From contig JACGWO010000006.1 in assembly GCA_034509735.1 (NCBI GenBank), forward strand, positions 37,689,141-37,753,140: a stretch of DNA of 64,000 bases, read 5' to 3'. The notes under the pieces were generated by a model that ran no database searches, was not told the origin of the DNA, and saw nothing but the letters and a program-made list of their open reading frames with translations. The stretch's first letter is position 1; every line of letters begins with the position of its first letter. The DNA comes from Sesamum alatum (lineage: Eukaryota; Streptophyta; Magnoliopsida; Lamiales; Pedaliaceae). Position numbers and translations under genes: made by a program. Of this stretch, positions 22,715 to 34,745 are shown piece after piece.

Positions 22715-24255
22715 TTACATTTTAAGTTTGTTGTGATGATGCCCGAATCTGGAGAAGAAATCTGCAAGAACTGCAAAGAATGAGGCCAGGCAACACATTA
22801 TCCATGAGAGGAACCATATCAGGCAATCCTTGAAGTTCCACTTGGGGAGATGTGTTCTATCAGATTGCAATAAAGCTCTGAAAACTGCTTCAGTTAAGGC
22901 AAATGCAGTAACTGGATCACATTCTTCAGCCAGAATCCCCTGTTCTGTCAAACATGGGATATCATATGCACCACTAGTCTCAGGTATCCCCAAATATTCA
23001 CAGATTCTCAGCCTGCCGTTGATCCTCTCGTCAGCGTTCAACGTGTCGCCATGCGTTAGAATCAAGATTGGATTCTCATCTGCGATCAAATTAAGCCGTT
23101 AATCAACTGATCATACTGCATTCGTAAGATCAGAAGCTAGTAAAAAGACTTTACTGGAGCTTTTAACAGCTGAGAAATGGAAGACGGCCCTCAATGCCTC
23201 AATCGACATCAAATCACCACATTCAAACGCTTTGTGAATCTGTGATAAATCAGCCACAACCATCATACAGTTGACCTTTCTCTTGATGTATCTTGAATTA
23301 GGCAGCCCCAGTGGTCCATCTAACACCTTAACTTTCCCGTTCACTGATCCGTGACAAGGCTGATTATGTCGAACTCCATCAGACATCCACGTCGAGACCT
23401 CACCCAGTCCTTCCACCATATGGTTTTGGTCCAAACCCCTTGTGTCATACACACAGAATCCACTCCTAGGTGACCTCAGAACATTGTGTTCTTCAAGATA
23501 CATTGTGGTGTGATTTGAAGGTTCACCTACTCACATTCAGTGCAAAAATGTTCATTTGATTACTAACCAAAAATCATCCCTTTTAACACTCATTTTCACA
23601 TGTCAAGGCTGCATGTACAACATAATTGAGGTATTCTAGGTACAGTTATCATATGTGTGATGGTGAGAGTGTTACTTTCATCTAAAATTAGACGTAAAGG
23701 AGAGATTTGAGCAGCATATAAGTCCCAAGATTAGCTACCGTATTATGAGGCAACTCTTAAAAGTAAAATAACGTAACTTCAACCAAAATAGACAATACCT
23801 CGTAACTTGCCTGAGGTTTGAGCAAAAGGGATGAGGCCAGATCTGCCAAGAACACTGTACATGAGGTTGATGAGGGAGCTTTTGCCGGAAGCAGTGAGGC
23901 CTGTCAAGAGAATGGTGACGGCCGGTGGTATATCCATTTCTTCTTTCTTGATTCCACCAATGGGCAGCCAAAAGTCACCAGCCCTGTAGCTCAAAAGCTT
24001 GTGCCTCAAATCTTGCAGTCCCTCACCAGCAATTAGAGTCAGCCTCTCCATTTCCCTCAGGACTTTGAATCTTGGAGTTAGTTTTGAGAGGTCAGACTTG
24101 AAATGCCCATTTTCATCAAACTCCTCAGCCCTCCTCCACCAGCATGTTGGCACCCCCCCATTCTCTTCTTCATCACTCAGGAAAATATGATGATAGTTTC
24201 TCATTTTTCCAGTGGGAGGTTTGTGGGCTGTGAGAGTTTTATTCAGGGAATCCAT
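22715..24255 (-). CDS. P-loop GTPase-like protein with C-terminal membrane segment
   Basis: Three exons are inferred: 23799-24255, 23155-23526 and 22715-23079, together 397 residues. A Walker A motif GLTASGKS (119-126) sits in a hydrophobic beta-strand context (PAVTILLTGLTASGKSSLIN). DTRG (180-183) in exon 2 corresponds to a switch II/G3 motif and THGD (285-288) in exon 3 to the guanine-specificity region. Near the C-terminus FLSWIMCCLASFFAVLADFF is a likely membrane anchor. This matches a plant family annotated only as P-loop NTP hydrolases; its substrate and role are unknown to me. The exon 2-3 junction is the weak point: GTAAAG at 23154-23149 and CAG at 23082-23080 give a 75-nt intron that keeps frame (KSS-NENPILILTHGD). 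The nearer GTATGA would leave only 37 nt. Confidence 0.85.
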
Positions 24256-26281
24256 TAATTGACTTCACTTCAAGAATCACCTGCTCATCTCAACCCTTCA
24301 CGTAGGCCACTATTTTAACATGGATACAGTGTGAAAACCTTAAATAATAATAACAATAATGTAATTTTATTGCTGACGTCAGTTTTCGGATGTAAGAAAA
24401 ACCCGTTCACGGGTTGAACTTGGGGCATAAAGATTTACGTGCAGAGTGAAGCATGGGCACGCCACGCCGGCCATTTTGGTGACTTGTTAATTTGAGTAGT
24501 CCCTCTACAAGGAATCATCATGTTGATCATATTCGATATCAAGATTAAGGAAGGTTAGGCCCTCTGGAATTGGAAAGAGAACGTTCATTCATCGTACCAC
24601 TCAACTTCACGGTTCCAGTTGGATAAGAGTTCTGTGATGTGAACGTATCTAGAATAGTGCCAAACCATGTTAGGCTTTTAGCAAAAAGGTGTACTACAAT
24701 GTCTGGTCTGAAAAAGTATGTTGTAGAATTGTTTTAATTTTTTGAATCTGCCGTGGTCATTTTAAATTTGAATATGAGGTTAAATAAGAGTGTCAATTGG
24801 ACTCGGACTTGGACAACTCCGATCTGGGCCGCCCCAAATGGGCATATTTGGGTAAAAAAATAGAGATCAAGATGGGTAGCGGGTTCACTCACTCTCGCTC
24901 TCTCCTTAAACTCCGAGTCTCTCACTCTCTCTTTTATCCTCATACATTTGTCCTTAAAGAAATAGTTACTGTTGATTTGAACTGCTTGTAGTGTTCTTTA
25001 GAACCTAGTATCTAACTTTTTTTAAATATTATTTTTTTCTTTGAAAAAAAAGGGAAATCAAGTTAGACCCTTCCTAATTAATTTTGTAACAAAATAATTT
25101 GAGGCTAGGCTGTCTCTGGCCCGTCCTAATGTTGAACGAGTCCTGTGTCGCAATCCACCTGTTGCGACCCTTAAATCTGACAAGATCAGTGTGTACGTGT
25201 ATGTACAAAAGTTTGAAACCAACATTCCAAAGCTAAACAATCATCTTCAAAGAACAAATTAATTAATATAATGGGGAGGATAAGTTGCTATTCGATTAAG
25301 TAACGTGTTCAAATCAAAACATTTATATTTTCTACATCCACTCCATCCTAATTAATTAAGCACGTTTCTGTCTAAGTTCTACCCAAAAATGAACATAATT
25401 GATATATCATTATCATATTGTCAAAGCATGGTAACCAATCAACAATAATAATAATAATATCTATAGATGCAATGTGGCTTGCAGAATACAACTGGCACAT
25501 GGATTTGATCTAATCTCTAGTACATCTACTAGATTAGATCCTAACTCTTTTCTCTCTCTATTTGGAACAAAGAAATAAGAAACTTATACTCTTGATTAAT
25601 GCAGGTCACATGATAAAGTACAGAGTTGAGACGACAACAGAGTATGTAAAAATAAATTGAAAGTATAATGCATAATTGGAATTAAGCTCGACAAAAGAGG
25701 CAGCTTGTAAACCTAGAGAGGTAACTAGACTAGTAGCATATGGGTCTAAGAATCTCTAAAAACTCAAAGTCTTTTGTTTCAGACAATTGATTAGGGCCGC
25801 GTTTATATGTACCTATTAGCTCTTATATCCAGGCTAATAGGTATGAAAAGTGTTTACTTGTATATTACAAAGCCCGTTACTATGTAGTAGGGCCCTATAC
25901 TCACTCGTACTTGAAGCAATACAACAATTTGGTTTGGATTCCCATATTAGTAATATGTGGGTCCCATAACCATTCATACTAATACATATTTTGTACATTC
26001 TTTCCTTGATCCTGGTGTGGAGGATGTCCATATTGCCCATAAATGTGAAGAAAATTGCAATAGCCATTCCATCAATGTTATGAACTTCGGTAGGTGACAT
26101 TTATTGTTTTTTTCACCGAGGCTCTATATTTTCCTTCTCCCAGACTCCATCTTCACCATTCCTTTTCCTCAATGGTTCTAAAACACAAGGGAGCTCGATT
26201 TGATCGACCAAAGGGTCTAACCCTAAACAGACACCAATGTATCCCTAATTGATCGACCCAATTCAGGAAACTGCTCCGCCC
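24256..26281. other. Intergenic spacer, no gene seen
   Basis: Bases 24256-24480 probably hold the promoter of the minus-strand P-loop gene, with a TGACGTCA word at about 24373. GAGTGTCAATTGGACTCGG near 24789 resembles an hAT-element end, but no partner was found. Short open frames here match nothing. Confidence 0.4.
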
Positions 26282-26645
26282 GTCCACCATTTCTAGTCTT
26301 TCTCCCTCCACCCCACCATCGACATGAAAGACTTGGAGAACCTTTTCCCCGACCACAATGAAGGAACTGCTCGTGGTGCCCAACCTTGTTCCCATTAGTC
26401 TATTGAGGAGTCCCTCATCACAATCCAAGGCACCATCCTCCACCTCATCGACAAGCACTACTCCGTCGAGCTCGCCATCGGAGATCTTCAAATACTCCGC
26501 CTTCTCCAGGGGTTTAACACCCTCGCCGCGCTTGCCGTGACTAGTGAGGTAATTTAGTGGCCGTTAATCAAAGACATTACTGCCGTCAAACTGGACTCTT
26601 CCCATTACTTCTTCTCCTTTCGCCCGCCCCTCACTAAATTGCAAG
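26282..26645 (+). pseudogene. ERD7/senescence-dehydration-associated protein pseudogene fragment
   Basis: One plus-strand frame reads LHPTIDMKDLENLFPD, then ITIQGTILHLIDKHYSVELA, GDLQILRLLQGFNTLAALAV and KLDSSHYFFSFRPP. This is the N-terminal part of the ERD7/senescence-domain family (IDMKDL-ENLFPD, HLIDKQYSVELA, SHYFFSLR). The frame is broken by stops at about 26294, at 26396-26398 (after CSH) and after SEVI before WPL. No C-terminal senescence domain was found downstream, so this is a truncated, dead copy. Family members are stress-induced, membrane-associated proteins. Confidence 0.8.
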
Positions 26646-29600
26646 CAACTCAAAATAGGAGAAGAAATATAGAAGCTGGGGCAATTTTGGTAAGTATCTT
26701 TGTTGGAATGGTATTTAGATTGTGATTCATTGTGAAGAAAACATTTCTCCTTGGTAATCAGTTAATTAGAAGAGGATGTAATGAAACGAAATCAAGTTTG
26801 CGCTTCAAAAAAGAAGAAGAAGATGGGAGGGAAAGGGAGATAATAAAAATGAGGTTTTGATCTGATAAGTTACTGTTACTGTGTGCAAAGAGGTAAATTG
26901 AATCCTAATCCTATTATAAGTAGAAGATAGTAAATCATGGACAACACAAATATACATGTAATACAATAAATAATATAAGAACGGAAAACTGTGGATAGAA
27001 TAAAATTATAGAGATGAATATAGACCATAGTATTACCCTAGTATCATATAGCACAATCTAGTATTGGCCAATAGACATGACTAATGTGAATAAGGTCATA
27101 GATAAATCACATGAAGCTAGAACAATCAAGTAATACGACCATCACCCCTGAAGAGGGCTAGGAATACAATCTAAAGCACAAATGACAAATAAAAGACACT
27201 ACATTGCCACTTTCATGACCGACCATCTTCGTGAATGGTGAACTCCTTACTCTGCTTATTGACCACCACAACGTAGAATGACCCGACTAAGCGCCTTCTA
27301 GACTAACAGACTTTGGACCCAACTCACCAAACTCATTGACGTGACCCGACTTGACCTCCATCAAATCATTGGCTTCTTTCTTGATGGTCTCTTTTGATGA
27401 TGGTGAGTCAATAGGCTCAACAGGCAAAGAAGTGCCCAAGCAGCCTCAAACTGATGAGCAAAAACATAAACGCACCCCACTTAGTAAGTCTTGAGACGGA
27501 TCAACCGCAGTCCACACATATATTCCCCCGTCTTATCCCCAAGGGTAAAAGAAAAATATTTATTGTTTACCTTCATAACAATTTATTCAATAATCATTAA
27601 AGCCAAGCAAAAATAAGATGCTACCATCAATCAAGATAAAAAAAGAAAAAGAAAAATAAACACTAATAGAAACATTGATTTAGATAACAATTAAGTTATA
27701 ATATAGTTACTTAGATTTAGTATTTTCAATTTGTTTTAATTTTTTTTATATATTAAAAGACTTTTTCAAGTTGATCAATATTTGGAGAACTACATTTCCT
27801 TATATCATGAATTAATTAATATATTTTACATCTAATTATTAAATTTTAAAATTATATTATTATTTTAATCAAATCATAACGTCCAACGCACGTATTCATT
27901 ACTCGTTGTTTATAAGTGTTCACACAAAGTAAACAGTTAAAAGTAGAGAACTCAAAGTTATGTTGCTGGTGCTACAAAAAAGGCCATCAAAAGACCAGGA
28001 AACAACATTTCATCATTCACAGAGTAGACCACTAACTCCATATATATATGGCTGCAGTGCTGTGCTGTGCTGCTTTTTAGCATGTTTCTGATAAGGAACT
28101 AAGCATGCATAACAAATTAATGTGTAAAAACATTGGTTTTAATGTATAGAGAATAGTCTAAACCTTTCTTCATGTTTCTGTTTGAACTTGACGATGTATC
28201 ACTATCATGCCTGCAAGAAAACAAACACTAAAAATGGGAACTCTCATGTAACCACTTGCAGGTTTTTACCAGACAAATTTCACATGGGATTAATGTTGTA
28301 CGTATGCCCATCGGGCCACCTGCGATGAAAGCGAGTACTCCATATACTTCAGCTTAATTATTGAATGATGTTAGATCGATCACAGCAAGAAAGTACGTGA
28401 TATATATGATACATCCATCAGGGACGTGTGATCGATCTAACGGACCAGATGTTGTCTAATGGCACAAGTTGATGAGATTATAGCAGAAAGATGGATGAAT
28501 AAGGAGCCCAACAAATCAATTTTTACTGAGGGTTGTAGTTTTGCAGTGATTAAAGTACACTAGTATGGCTTTTGTACATGAAGTGACAAAAGGCTCAGGT
28601 GGACCATCTCTTTGATTCTGCAATCTTATGATGTTACTCTCTTGAAATCCCATAGTATGTGCTGACAAAAGCAAACATTATATATTCTTTCTCCCACTAA
28701 TATGAAAAAATATCCCAATTTTCCTACTCTCAACTTGAATCCAATAAAAATAAAAGTTGGTTCACTACTGTTCATTATGACTTCCTCATACAAGCTATTT
28801 ATATAGTCAATTGTGAGTAAGACATGCATAGAACTGTACTTGTCGTGTGATTGATGAGTCAGTTAAAACTTGAGCGAGCTTTAGATAAAAAAAAGAAATC
28901 AGTCAGTGAGTGTGTGGGCAGAAGATAAGGAGTTTGAAGAGATCAGTGGCCAAGGTTCGTCAACCTTAAGGTCACGTCTGTTGTAGCTATTCCTCGGATT
29001 AGGCCTTTCACCACCAGTCTCTGACTCCCTACATTTGTGTTCCGTCTTATTGAAGCAAGAAATGTCGTCTTGTCGACAAACCAGCCGTGCCATCATCCAT
29101 CACGCTTACGGATAAACAAGATGCCCTACTATAAATTCTGAATCTAAGCTTAGTGGGACAAGTTGGTGTGCACACATGCACTTATTACTCATGAAAAAAA
29201 AGCTACAAAAGGCCTGTGGAAGTAGTGCATTGGATAACAACAAAGGAAAAGGCAAAGCCACCAAAAGGAGTTAGAATTATTTGTACTTGGGAACAACATC
29301 AAAATGTACCACAAACAAAGCTTGCTAACAACAAAACAAACTAGTGCAAAGGGACTTGATACTTAGCTCATCCCTCACTTACATGTCTTTCCAAATCTGT
29401 ACTACTTCATACTGCCCACATGGAAGACAACTTTACGTGGGCCGACCCCATTCACATGCATCAAAAACAGTCCTAAACGCATACATAACGCGCGTTATCA
29501 TCATCATCATCATCATCCCTTTGAATTAAGGACTTATAACACATTAAAAGGAGAGCTTAGAATCCTAAAACATGATCTTCAGCTGTGAAAGAACTGAAGG

Positions 29601-30289
29601 AACCCGAAATTATTGCGTGTCGTCGATCTTTTTCTTTATTATCAGATAATGCATATCTGTTTAGTCATTTTTTAGTGGTCTATTTGAAGGGCTTAACATG
29701 CATAGGATGAGGTAGAGATAAAATGGGCAGAAAAGCTTGGATTTTGCCTGAGATTTGGTCATCATCAGCTCTAGACATGAAGGACCGAACGCAGTTTTGG
29801 TGTCTTATACAAGCTTTCAAATCATTGAAGGTTGGTGATGATGACAAGCAATTTTACAGAAATGAACAAACTCCCTTCATTCATGATCATCAATCTGAAA
29901 CACATACATCAGTAAGTAAAACGGTAAGAACGGTCAATTCATTTTAAAATACTAGCAAGGTGCACGCACGTTGGACGTTAACACTTAACATTTGTTTTAT
30001 TATTTATAAAAATAGTTATAAAAAGTATAAATATTTTACAAACTTTGAATTGTTTAGAAAAATATTATTTATAATAATTATGTATATATAAGTAATAATA
30101 TAATAATTATTATATGTTCCTTTATTTGAAAAATAACTTTTGTTCCTTTATTTTACTAAATTTTTACTTCAGTTTGACTCAATCTATATAATTCATTTAT
30201 TAAATAGTTGAGAGTCCAATTATTGATCTAATTACACTATCGATTAAGAATCCTCGACATTGTTAATTTATGGCCTTGTAATCTCTTTC
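26646..30289. other. Intergenic spacer, no gene seen
   Basis: Bases 27130-27540 are GC-richer with no coding frame and may be an old retroelement remnant. Bases 28000-29600 are less AT-rich than usual. Short open frames at 28899-29096 (minus) and 29723-29947 (plus) lack any family I recognise. A CAT trinucleotide run lies at about 29498-29517. Confidence 0.4.
28370..28441. repeat. Perfect 15-bp inverted repeat (hairpin)
   Basis: GTTAGATCGATCACA at 28370-28384 is exactly complementary to TGTGATCGATCTAAC at 28427-28441, with a 42-nt loop. No known plant microRNA sequence was recognised, and pairing does not extend outward. The stem is short for a microRNA precursor. Confidence 0.6.
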
Positions 30290-31302
30290 CCTACTTTTCC
30301 GTAATGATTGCCCTATCTCCTGCTGCAAATAGACAAAAATCCCCACGAAATCCGCGTGTTATCACGTGTAGCAGCCCAACAAGGAGGAAGCAGCACAACA
30401 GGTCTTCTCCTGCTGAGACACCTAGGTATATAGCTTTTGTCCTGACCATTACAGGACTATTTAAACTCTACTCCACCAGTCCGACAGCAAGTCTCGTACT
30501 ACTGGAGTAGGGGAGAGTGATGATGCCCCCTAAAGCCCACATGACAAAGCCCAAGAGCTAGGAGTAGGCCTCCAAGCAGGGCAGCCTAGCAAGCCCAGCA
30601 CGGGTGGCCCAAAACCGTAAGGTTTTTATACATAAAATCCAGTTTTGTTCACTGACCTAACAGGCCTACGGAAAAGTCTCAAACAACAAACCTAGTCGTT
30701 AAACAGCAGGGATTCCCCATCACACAGGTGACCAACATATAGAGTCACGTCATGCTAAAAAATCTCATCCAAATTTCCAGAGGATCGGCCACAATCTGAT
30801 GTTTCTCAGCAGGTAACCACTTTTTTGGAAAATATGGCAGACATGGCAAAGTTGACTCAGACAACCATATCTTCTTCAATTCAACTCCGATTCTGGTGTG
30901 GTTTGTTGGGTTAAAAAGCTGACTTCTCAGGGATTCCAATGATATATGGCTCTCAACTTAATTCACCCAAAGTCAAACTCGTCACTGGCTATAAAAATGA
31001 CTAACTGTGCGTCATTTTCATCAAGTAACTTTCATTCTATTTTTGCACTTCACGGACACAAGAATTTCTCTTTATTTTCCAGCAATTTTCAGCATACTTT
31101 TGCACACTTCAACACATCACAACACCATTTTATCATTATTCTCACTTATTTCAAGTTTTTCCACTTATTCTATCAGTAGAATATTACTGATTTAAACATC
31201 AGAGTGTTAACCCGTCTCTGCAAGGTAGTCTCCCCTTCAATCTCAGGATTTTCGTGAATGTCCCTCGATATTTTTTGATGCCGTTGGTCCCGGTACACAT
31301 CA
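30290..31302 (+). mobile_element. Truncated LTR retrotransposon: polypurine tract and 3' LTR
   Basis: A purine run GGAGTAGGGGAGAG (30504-30517) sits directly before TGATGATGCCCCCTAAAGCC, which opens an LTR that closes at ACACATCA (31302); ends TGATG/CATCA are inverted. Inside are a TATA box (CTATAAAA at 30989) and AACATCAGAGTGTTAACCC near 31196, the R-region motif also seen in the other LTRs here. The polypurine tract shows this is a 3' LTR, and about 230 bp of internal sequence precede it. No flanking duplication matches, as expected for a 5'-truncated copy. Confidence 0.72.
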
Positions 31303-31894
31303 ATCTTGTTACATACAGAATTACTTATTTGTGCACATAAATTTATAATCTATTATTATATAAAAGAAAACATAATTTAACATTACAAAAAAAGAAAAAA
31401 ACATAAAACATGGCAAAATCATTCGCCCTTTATTAATATACATAGATAGCACCACACATATCACTCAATTTGCTCCAATAATCCCCAAGTAAACTCAAGT
31501 GTGAATGTTGACAGGCACTTGTACAATCACCATCGACGCTCCTCCTTGTTCTTTCTTACACACACGTACGCAGATTCATAGTGCATTAGGCATAGATCAA
31601 TAGCAGACAAGATGACTCGAAACATAACTAAAACTCCGAATACTATCTACCTCTCAACCTTCTTTACAGGTAAATTTAGGCCTATTTCAACAGTAAAACT
31701 TTTTACGAAATGTGCTTTCTTTTTCATGTAGGCCTCATCTTGTCTTCTGTCTGTCCCATTCAAATATTACATGTCCATTTATGCGTTTGCTTCTCTATCT
31801 ATATATGCCACACCACAGCTCAAAGATTATCTCGCAATTCTGACATCGATCTTTCTTCCCTCCCTCCCTCCCTCCCTCCGATCCTAATTAATCA
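31303..31894 (+). promoter_or_regulatory. Upstream region and leader of the C2H2 zinc-finger gene
   Basis: No gene is seen. A (CCCT)n tract at about 31857-31879 lies just before the ATG at 31895, probably in the 5' leader. Confidence 0.4.
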
Positions 31895-32503
31895 ATGGAA
31901 GAAAACTCATCATCATCATCATCAGCAAGAGATGCATGTGAACCTGATGTTCAAGAATATTATGCACCTTCATCATCATCATCATCATCAGTGATGAAGC
32001 TCTTTGGTTTTCCAGTACTGGGAAACAATTATGACAAAGTCCCGATGCTACAGCCGAACGATGTCGAGAATCACAAGAGATTTGAGTGCCAACATTGCCG
32101 CAGAAAATTTGCCAACTCCCAAGCATTAGGCGGCCATCAAAATGCGCACAAGAAGGAACGACAGAGGGCCAAGAGGGCTCACTTTGTGCCTGATCCTCGG
32201 CGCCTAGGATCCGCTCTCAACATTATCAATCCACACGGGACTCGACCAGCCTCCTTCATTGCTTCTAATAACACTGCCTATGCTGCTGCTGCTGCAAGGT
32301 TCCAGCTGATCCCACCACCAACTGCAAATGCTGTAGGTGCACCACCTCAGGTTTTGTCTGGAGTGCCTCTCAGGTATCCCGGTGGATTTCAACTTGGGCC
32401 GCCACGTCGACAGGGCGGCCTAGGTGAAGTCGGGCCAGCGTCAATGCCCGTCGGGTGGACGACAGGTGTCGCCGAGGGATTGGATGTTGATCTCCACCTG
32501 TGA
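31895..32503 (+). CDS. Single C2H2 zinc-finger transcription factor, GIS/ZFP5/6/8 type
   Basis: An intronless gene of 202 residues, as usual for this family. The single finger is Cys65-X2-Cys68-X12-His81-X3-His85 and carries the plant-specific QALGGH core ([19 protein letters not shown]). The basic extension [11 protein letters not shown] and the upstream [10 protein letters not shown] block are shared with the GIS, ZFP5, ZFP6 and ZFP8 group. Two serine runs near the N-terminus are low-complexity. The C-terminus LDVDLHL is an EAR-like motif, so repression through TOPLESS-type co-repressors is plausible. Arabidopsis relatives act in gibberellin and cytokinin control of trichome and root-hair formation. 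Nuclear location is inferred. Which member it corresponds to is not resolved. Confidence 0.92.
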   Translation: MEENSSSSSSARDACEPDVQEYYAPSSSSSSSVMKLFGFPVLGNNYDKVPMLQPNDVENHKRFECQHCRRKFANSQALGGHQNAHKKERQRAKRAHFVPDPRRLGSALNIINPHGTRPASFIASNNTAYAAAAARFQLIPPPTANAVGAPPQVLSGVPLRYPGGFQLGPPRRQGGLGEVGPASMPVGWTTGVAEGLDVDLHL

Positions 32504-33428
32504 ACTTGTATTATATGATCTGATGCTTAATTTAAGTTCATCCCAATTGAGTTAAACATCAGTTTTTTCCAAGAAATTAATAAATTCATTCACTTGTACT
32601 GATTTTCCACAATATGAGTCATATGATCATATGTATGATGTATTCAAAATTAACACATGCATACATTCTAAACCATTCGTGCCATTAATTCACATACGGG
32701 CTAAAATCATGATAAATAATTATTATTACTTATGGTTAAACAAAAACCGTTTTAAAAACTTAGAATATCCATCATGAAAACTCTTTTTACTATGATTATG
32801 GGCCATAACAAATGTTTTAGTCACACTCGCAAATACCACGGTTAATAATCGTTGTATGACAATTGTGAATGACTATTTACTACGATTATTTATTCTTAAC
32901 CATGACAATTAGTCATAATTAAATGTTAAAATTTTTTTAGTGTGCCCAAAATAATATGGTAATTATCATTGGTAGCAATTAAAAAAGATCGATCGATTCA
33001 CATAAGAATTTGCGTGGTGAGAAAACACGGTTTATACTCGAAATTGCTTTGGTTAAATCTCCAATGCAATTCTATCAACGCCATATGTTTTTGTACATAA
33101 TTATACAAAATAATTAATAGGAAAGGATCATATTATTCATCATCATCTCGATTCCTATAGATGTTGCTTTTTCAATGAGATTTGAGAAATTTAAGGTTGT
33201 CCATTATACACATCTCTCTCTCTCATCTATAGATTTCTTTTCATGGATTAACCATAATGGGACTCTCCATTCCCTCCAAAACTACAAGTGCCATTCAACA
33301 TTGTAATAAGCCACACATTTTTACACTTTCATTTCCCTGAATTTCTCTCTCTCCCCTCTCTCTCCCTCTCTCTCTCTCTTCTCTCCCCTCTCCCTCTCTC
33401 TCGTCAACACAACATACTAGTGGCGAAG
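32504..33428. other. Spacer and leader of the DUF3511 gene
   Basis: No gene is seen. A strong CT-rich tract (about 33342-33404) lies just before the ATG at 33429 and is probably leader sequence. Confidence 0.45.
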
Positions 33429-33794
33429 ATGAGAGCGGTGGAGGAGTCCCGGCCGCCAACGTATTGGTCCTATACCCCCGACAAACAACGGTTGGAGCCC
33501 GTGAAAACCACCACCGCTGCCACGACCAACAAACCTCACCTCAATAATAATAATAAACCTAAAGCTAATCTCGTAGTTAGTGTGCGTGATGCATCACGCG
33601 CCACCATGATCAACTCGTCGTCGTCTTCTTACAAGGTACCGAACGGGCATTACGGTAAGGAGGCAGAAGTGAAGAGGAAACAGAGAATCATGTCTTACAA
33701 AGCATACGCAGTTGAAGGGAAAGTGAAGGCCTCCGTCCGTGGCACATTCCGATGGATGAAGAACAAATGCTCCACCATCGTGCATGGATATTGA
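33429..33794 (+). CDS. DUF3511 domain protein
   Basis: A single exon gives 121 residues if translation starts at MRAVEESRPP. An upstream in-frame ATG at 33288 would add 47 residues made of the translated CT-rich leader (Leu/Ser/Pro repeats), so the downstream start is preferred. The C-terminal 45 residues (VKRKQRIMSYKAYAVEGKVK, then FRWMKNKCSTIVHGY) are the DUF3511 signature: a basic stretch, SYKxYxVEGKVK, and a WxKxK..V.GY ending. The N-terminal half is rich in Asn, Ser and Thr and probably disordered. Small plant proteins of this family have no established biochemical role. Confidence 0.88.
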   Translation: MRAVEESRPPTYWSYTPDKQRLEPVKTTTAATTNKPHLNNNNKPKANLVVSVRDASRATMINSSSSSYKVPNGHYGKEAEVKRKQRIMSYKAYAVEGKVKASVRGTFRWMKNKCSTIVHGY

Positions 33795-34482
33795 TCCAAT
33801 GTCGCATCAACACTTTTTTACGTGCTATGGATGATTCTTGTTGTGCTTTTAGGACGTAAATGCCCTTGGAAAAGGTTTCTCTTTTTTATTTTTTTTTAAA
33901 CTTTTTTTCAGAACATGTCTAGTTTTATTTATTACTTTAAGTATTATTTGTGGGTAATTCGAGGGTTGATTAAGATTTGAGTAATTGTAAGGAGGTTTTT
34001 GACGTTCGTTTCTTGGTTGATTAATTAATTAGTTTACATCAAAGTGCAGCTTGTCATTATTTAATTATGCAATTTGTATGTCCAAATCGTGGATTAATTA
34101 TTAGTTTACATTAGCGCAACAACACTTTGATGATAGGAAAATAATGTTATCATTTGTGATAAATTATTTGATATTGTTGATCAATATATAATTGTTGTAG
34201 TTATTTTTGTTAAATTGATATTTGATATGAATGATTGTAATTAATTTATTTTAAATAATAACTTATCACTTTCACTTCAAAAACATATCTTTAATTATAT
34301 ATATATATACATAAATACGCTATCGATTACTAGTAGCAATAAATCCATCACGATAATTAAATTTGTGAAGATTAATTCTTATGATGACGGAAAAAACTCT
34401 TAATACTTAATAAATGTGATTTATGACAACTTTTATTATATGATTAATCAATATATTGTTAATAATATTTCTTTCTTACCGA
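33795..34482. other. 3' untranslated region and AT-rich spacer
   Basis: Probable 3' UTR of the DUF3511 gene up to about 34020, then AT-rich DNA with no gene seen. Confidence 0.4.
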
Positions 34483-34745
34483 TGATCTCTTTCCCGAGTG
34501 GTGAGGTTGAGGTCTCAAGACCAAGAAGTCGTGAGTTCGAGTCCTACGAATGTAGGGAGTTGTTTAATTTATTAGATGTTTGTTTATTCTTCTGATTGGT
34601 GTTGATAGATGTGGATATGTTATTCCTTTGTTGTACCGTGCACTGACTATTGTAATAAGCAATTGATCGCTTTAGAAACATTATTGTACTTTCAAATTAA
34701 TAGTTCATCGCTCAAAAACAGCAATTATATACTATCACTGAACAT
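34483..34745 (+). mobile_element. tRNA-derived SINE (second type)
   Basis: The head has a box A-like GAGTGGTGAGGTTGAGG and a box B-like GAGTTCGAGTCC (34532-34543) at tRNA spacing, and the body ends TTAATAGTTCATCGCTCAAAAAC. The 5' head differs from the copies at 9432 and 35716, but the 3' end is similar. Confidence 0.6.

Noticed and set aside
25795..26100. Possible MITE around GGGCCGCGTTTATATG with a CTAATAGGTA mirror
   Set aside because: Only a short internal mirror was seen and no paired outer ends or target duplication could be identified.
28899..29096. Minus-strand 65-residue frame with ERPNPRNSYNRRDLKVDEPW
   Set aside because: It looks less random than most short frames, but I recognise no family, it has no promoter or leader evidence, and the start is arbitrary.
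29723..29947. Plus-strand 74-residue frame beginning MGRKAWILPEIW
   Set aside because: No known domain, and no supporting promoter or splice signals.
34493..34560. Possible tRNA gene (box A/B-like words)
   Set aside because: No acceptor stem or anticodon arm can be folded, and a SINE body follows; it is a tRNA-derived repeat.
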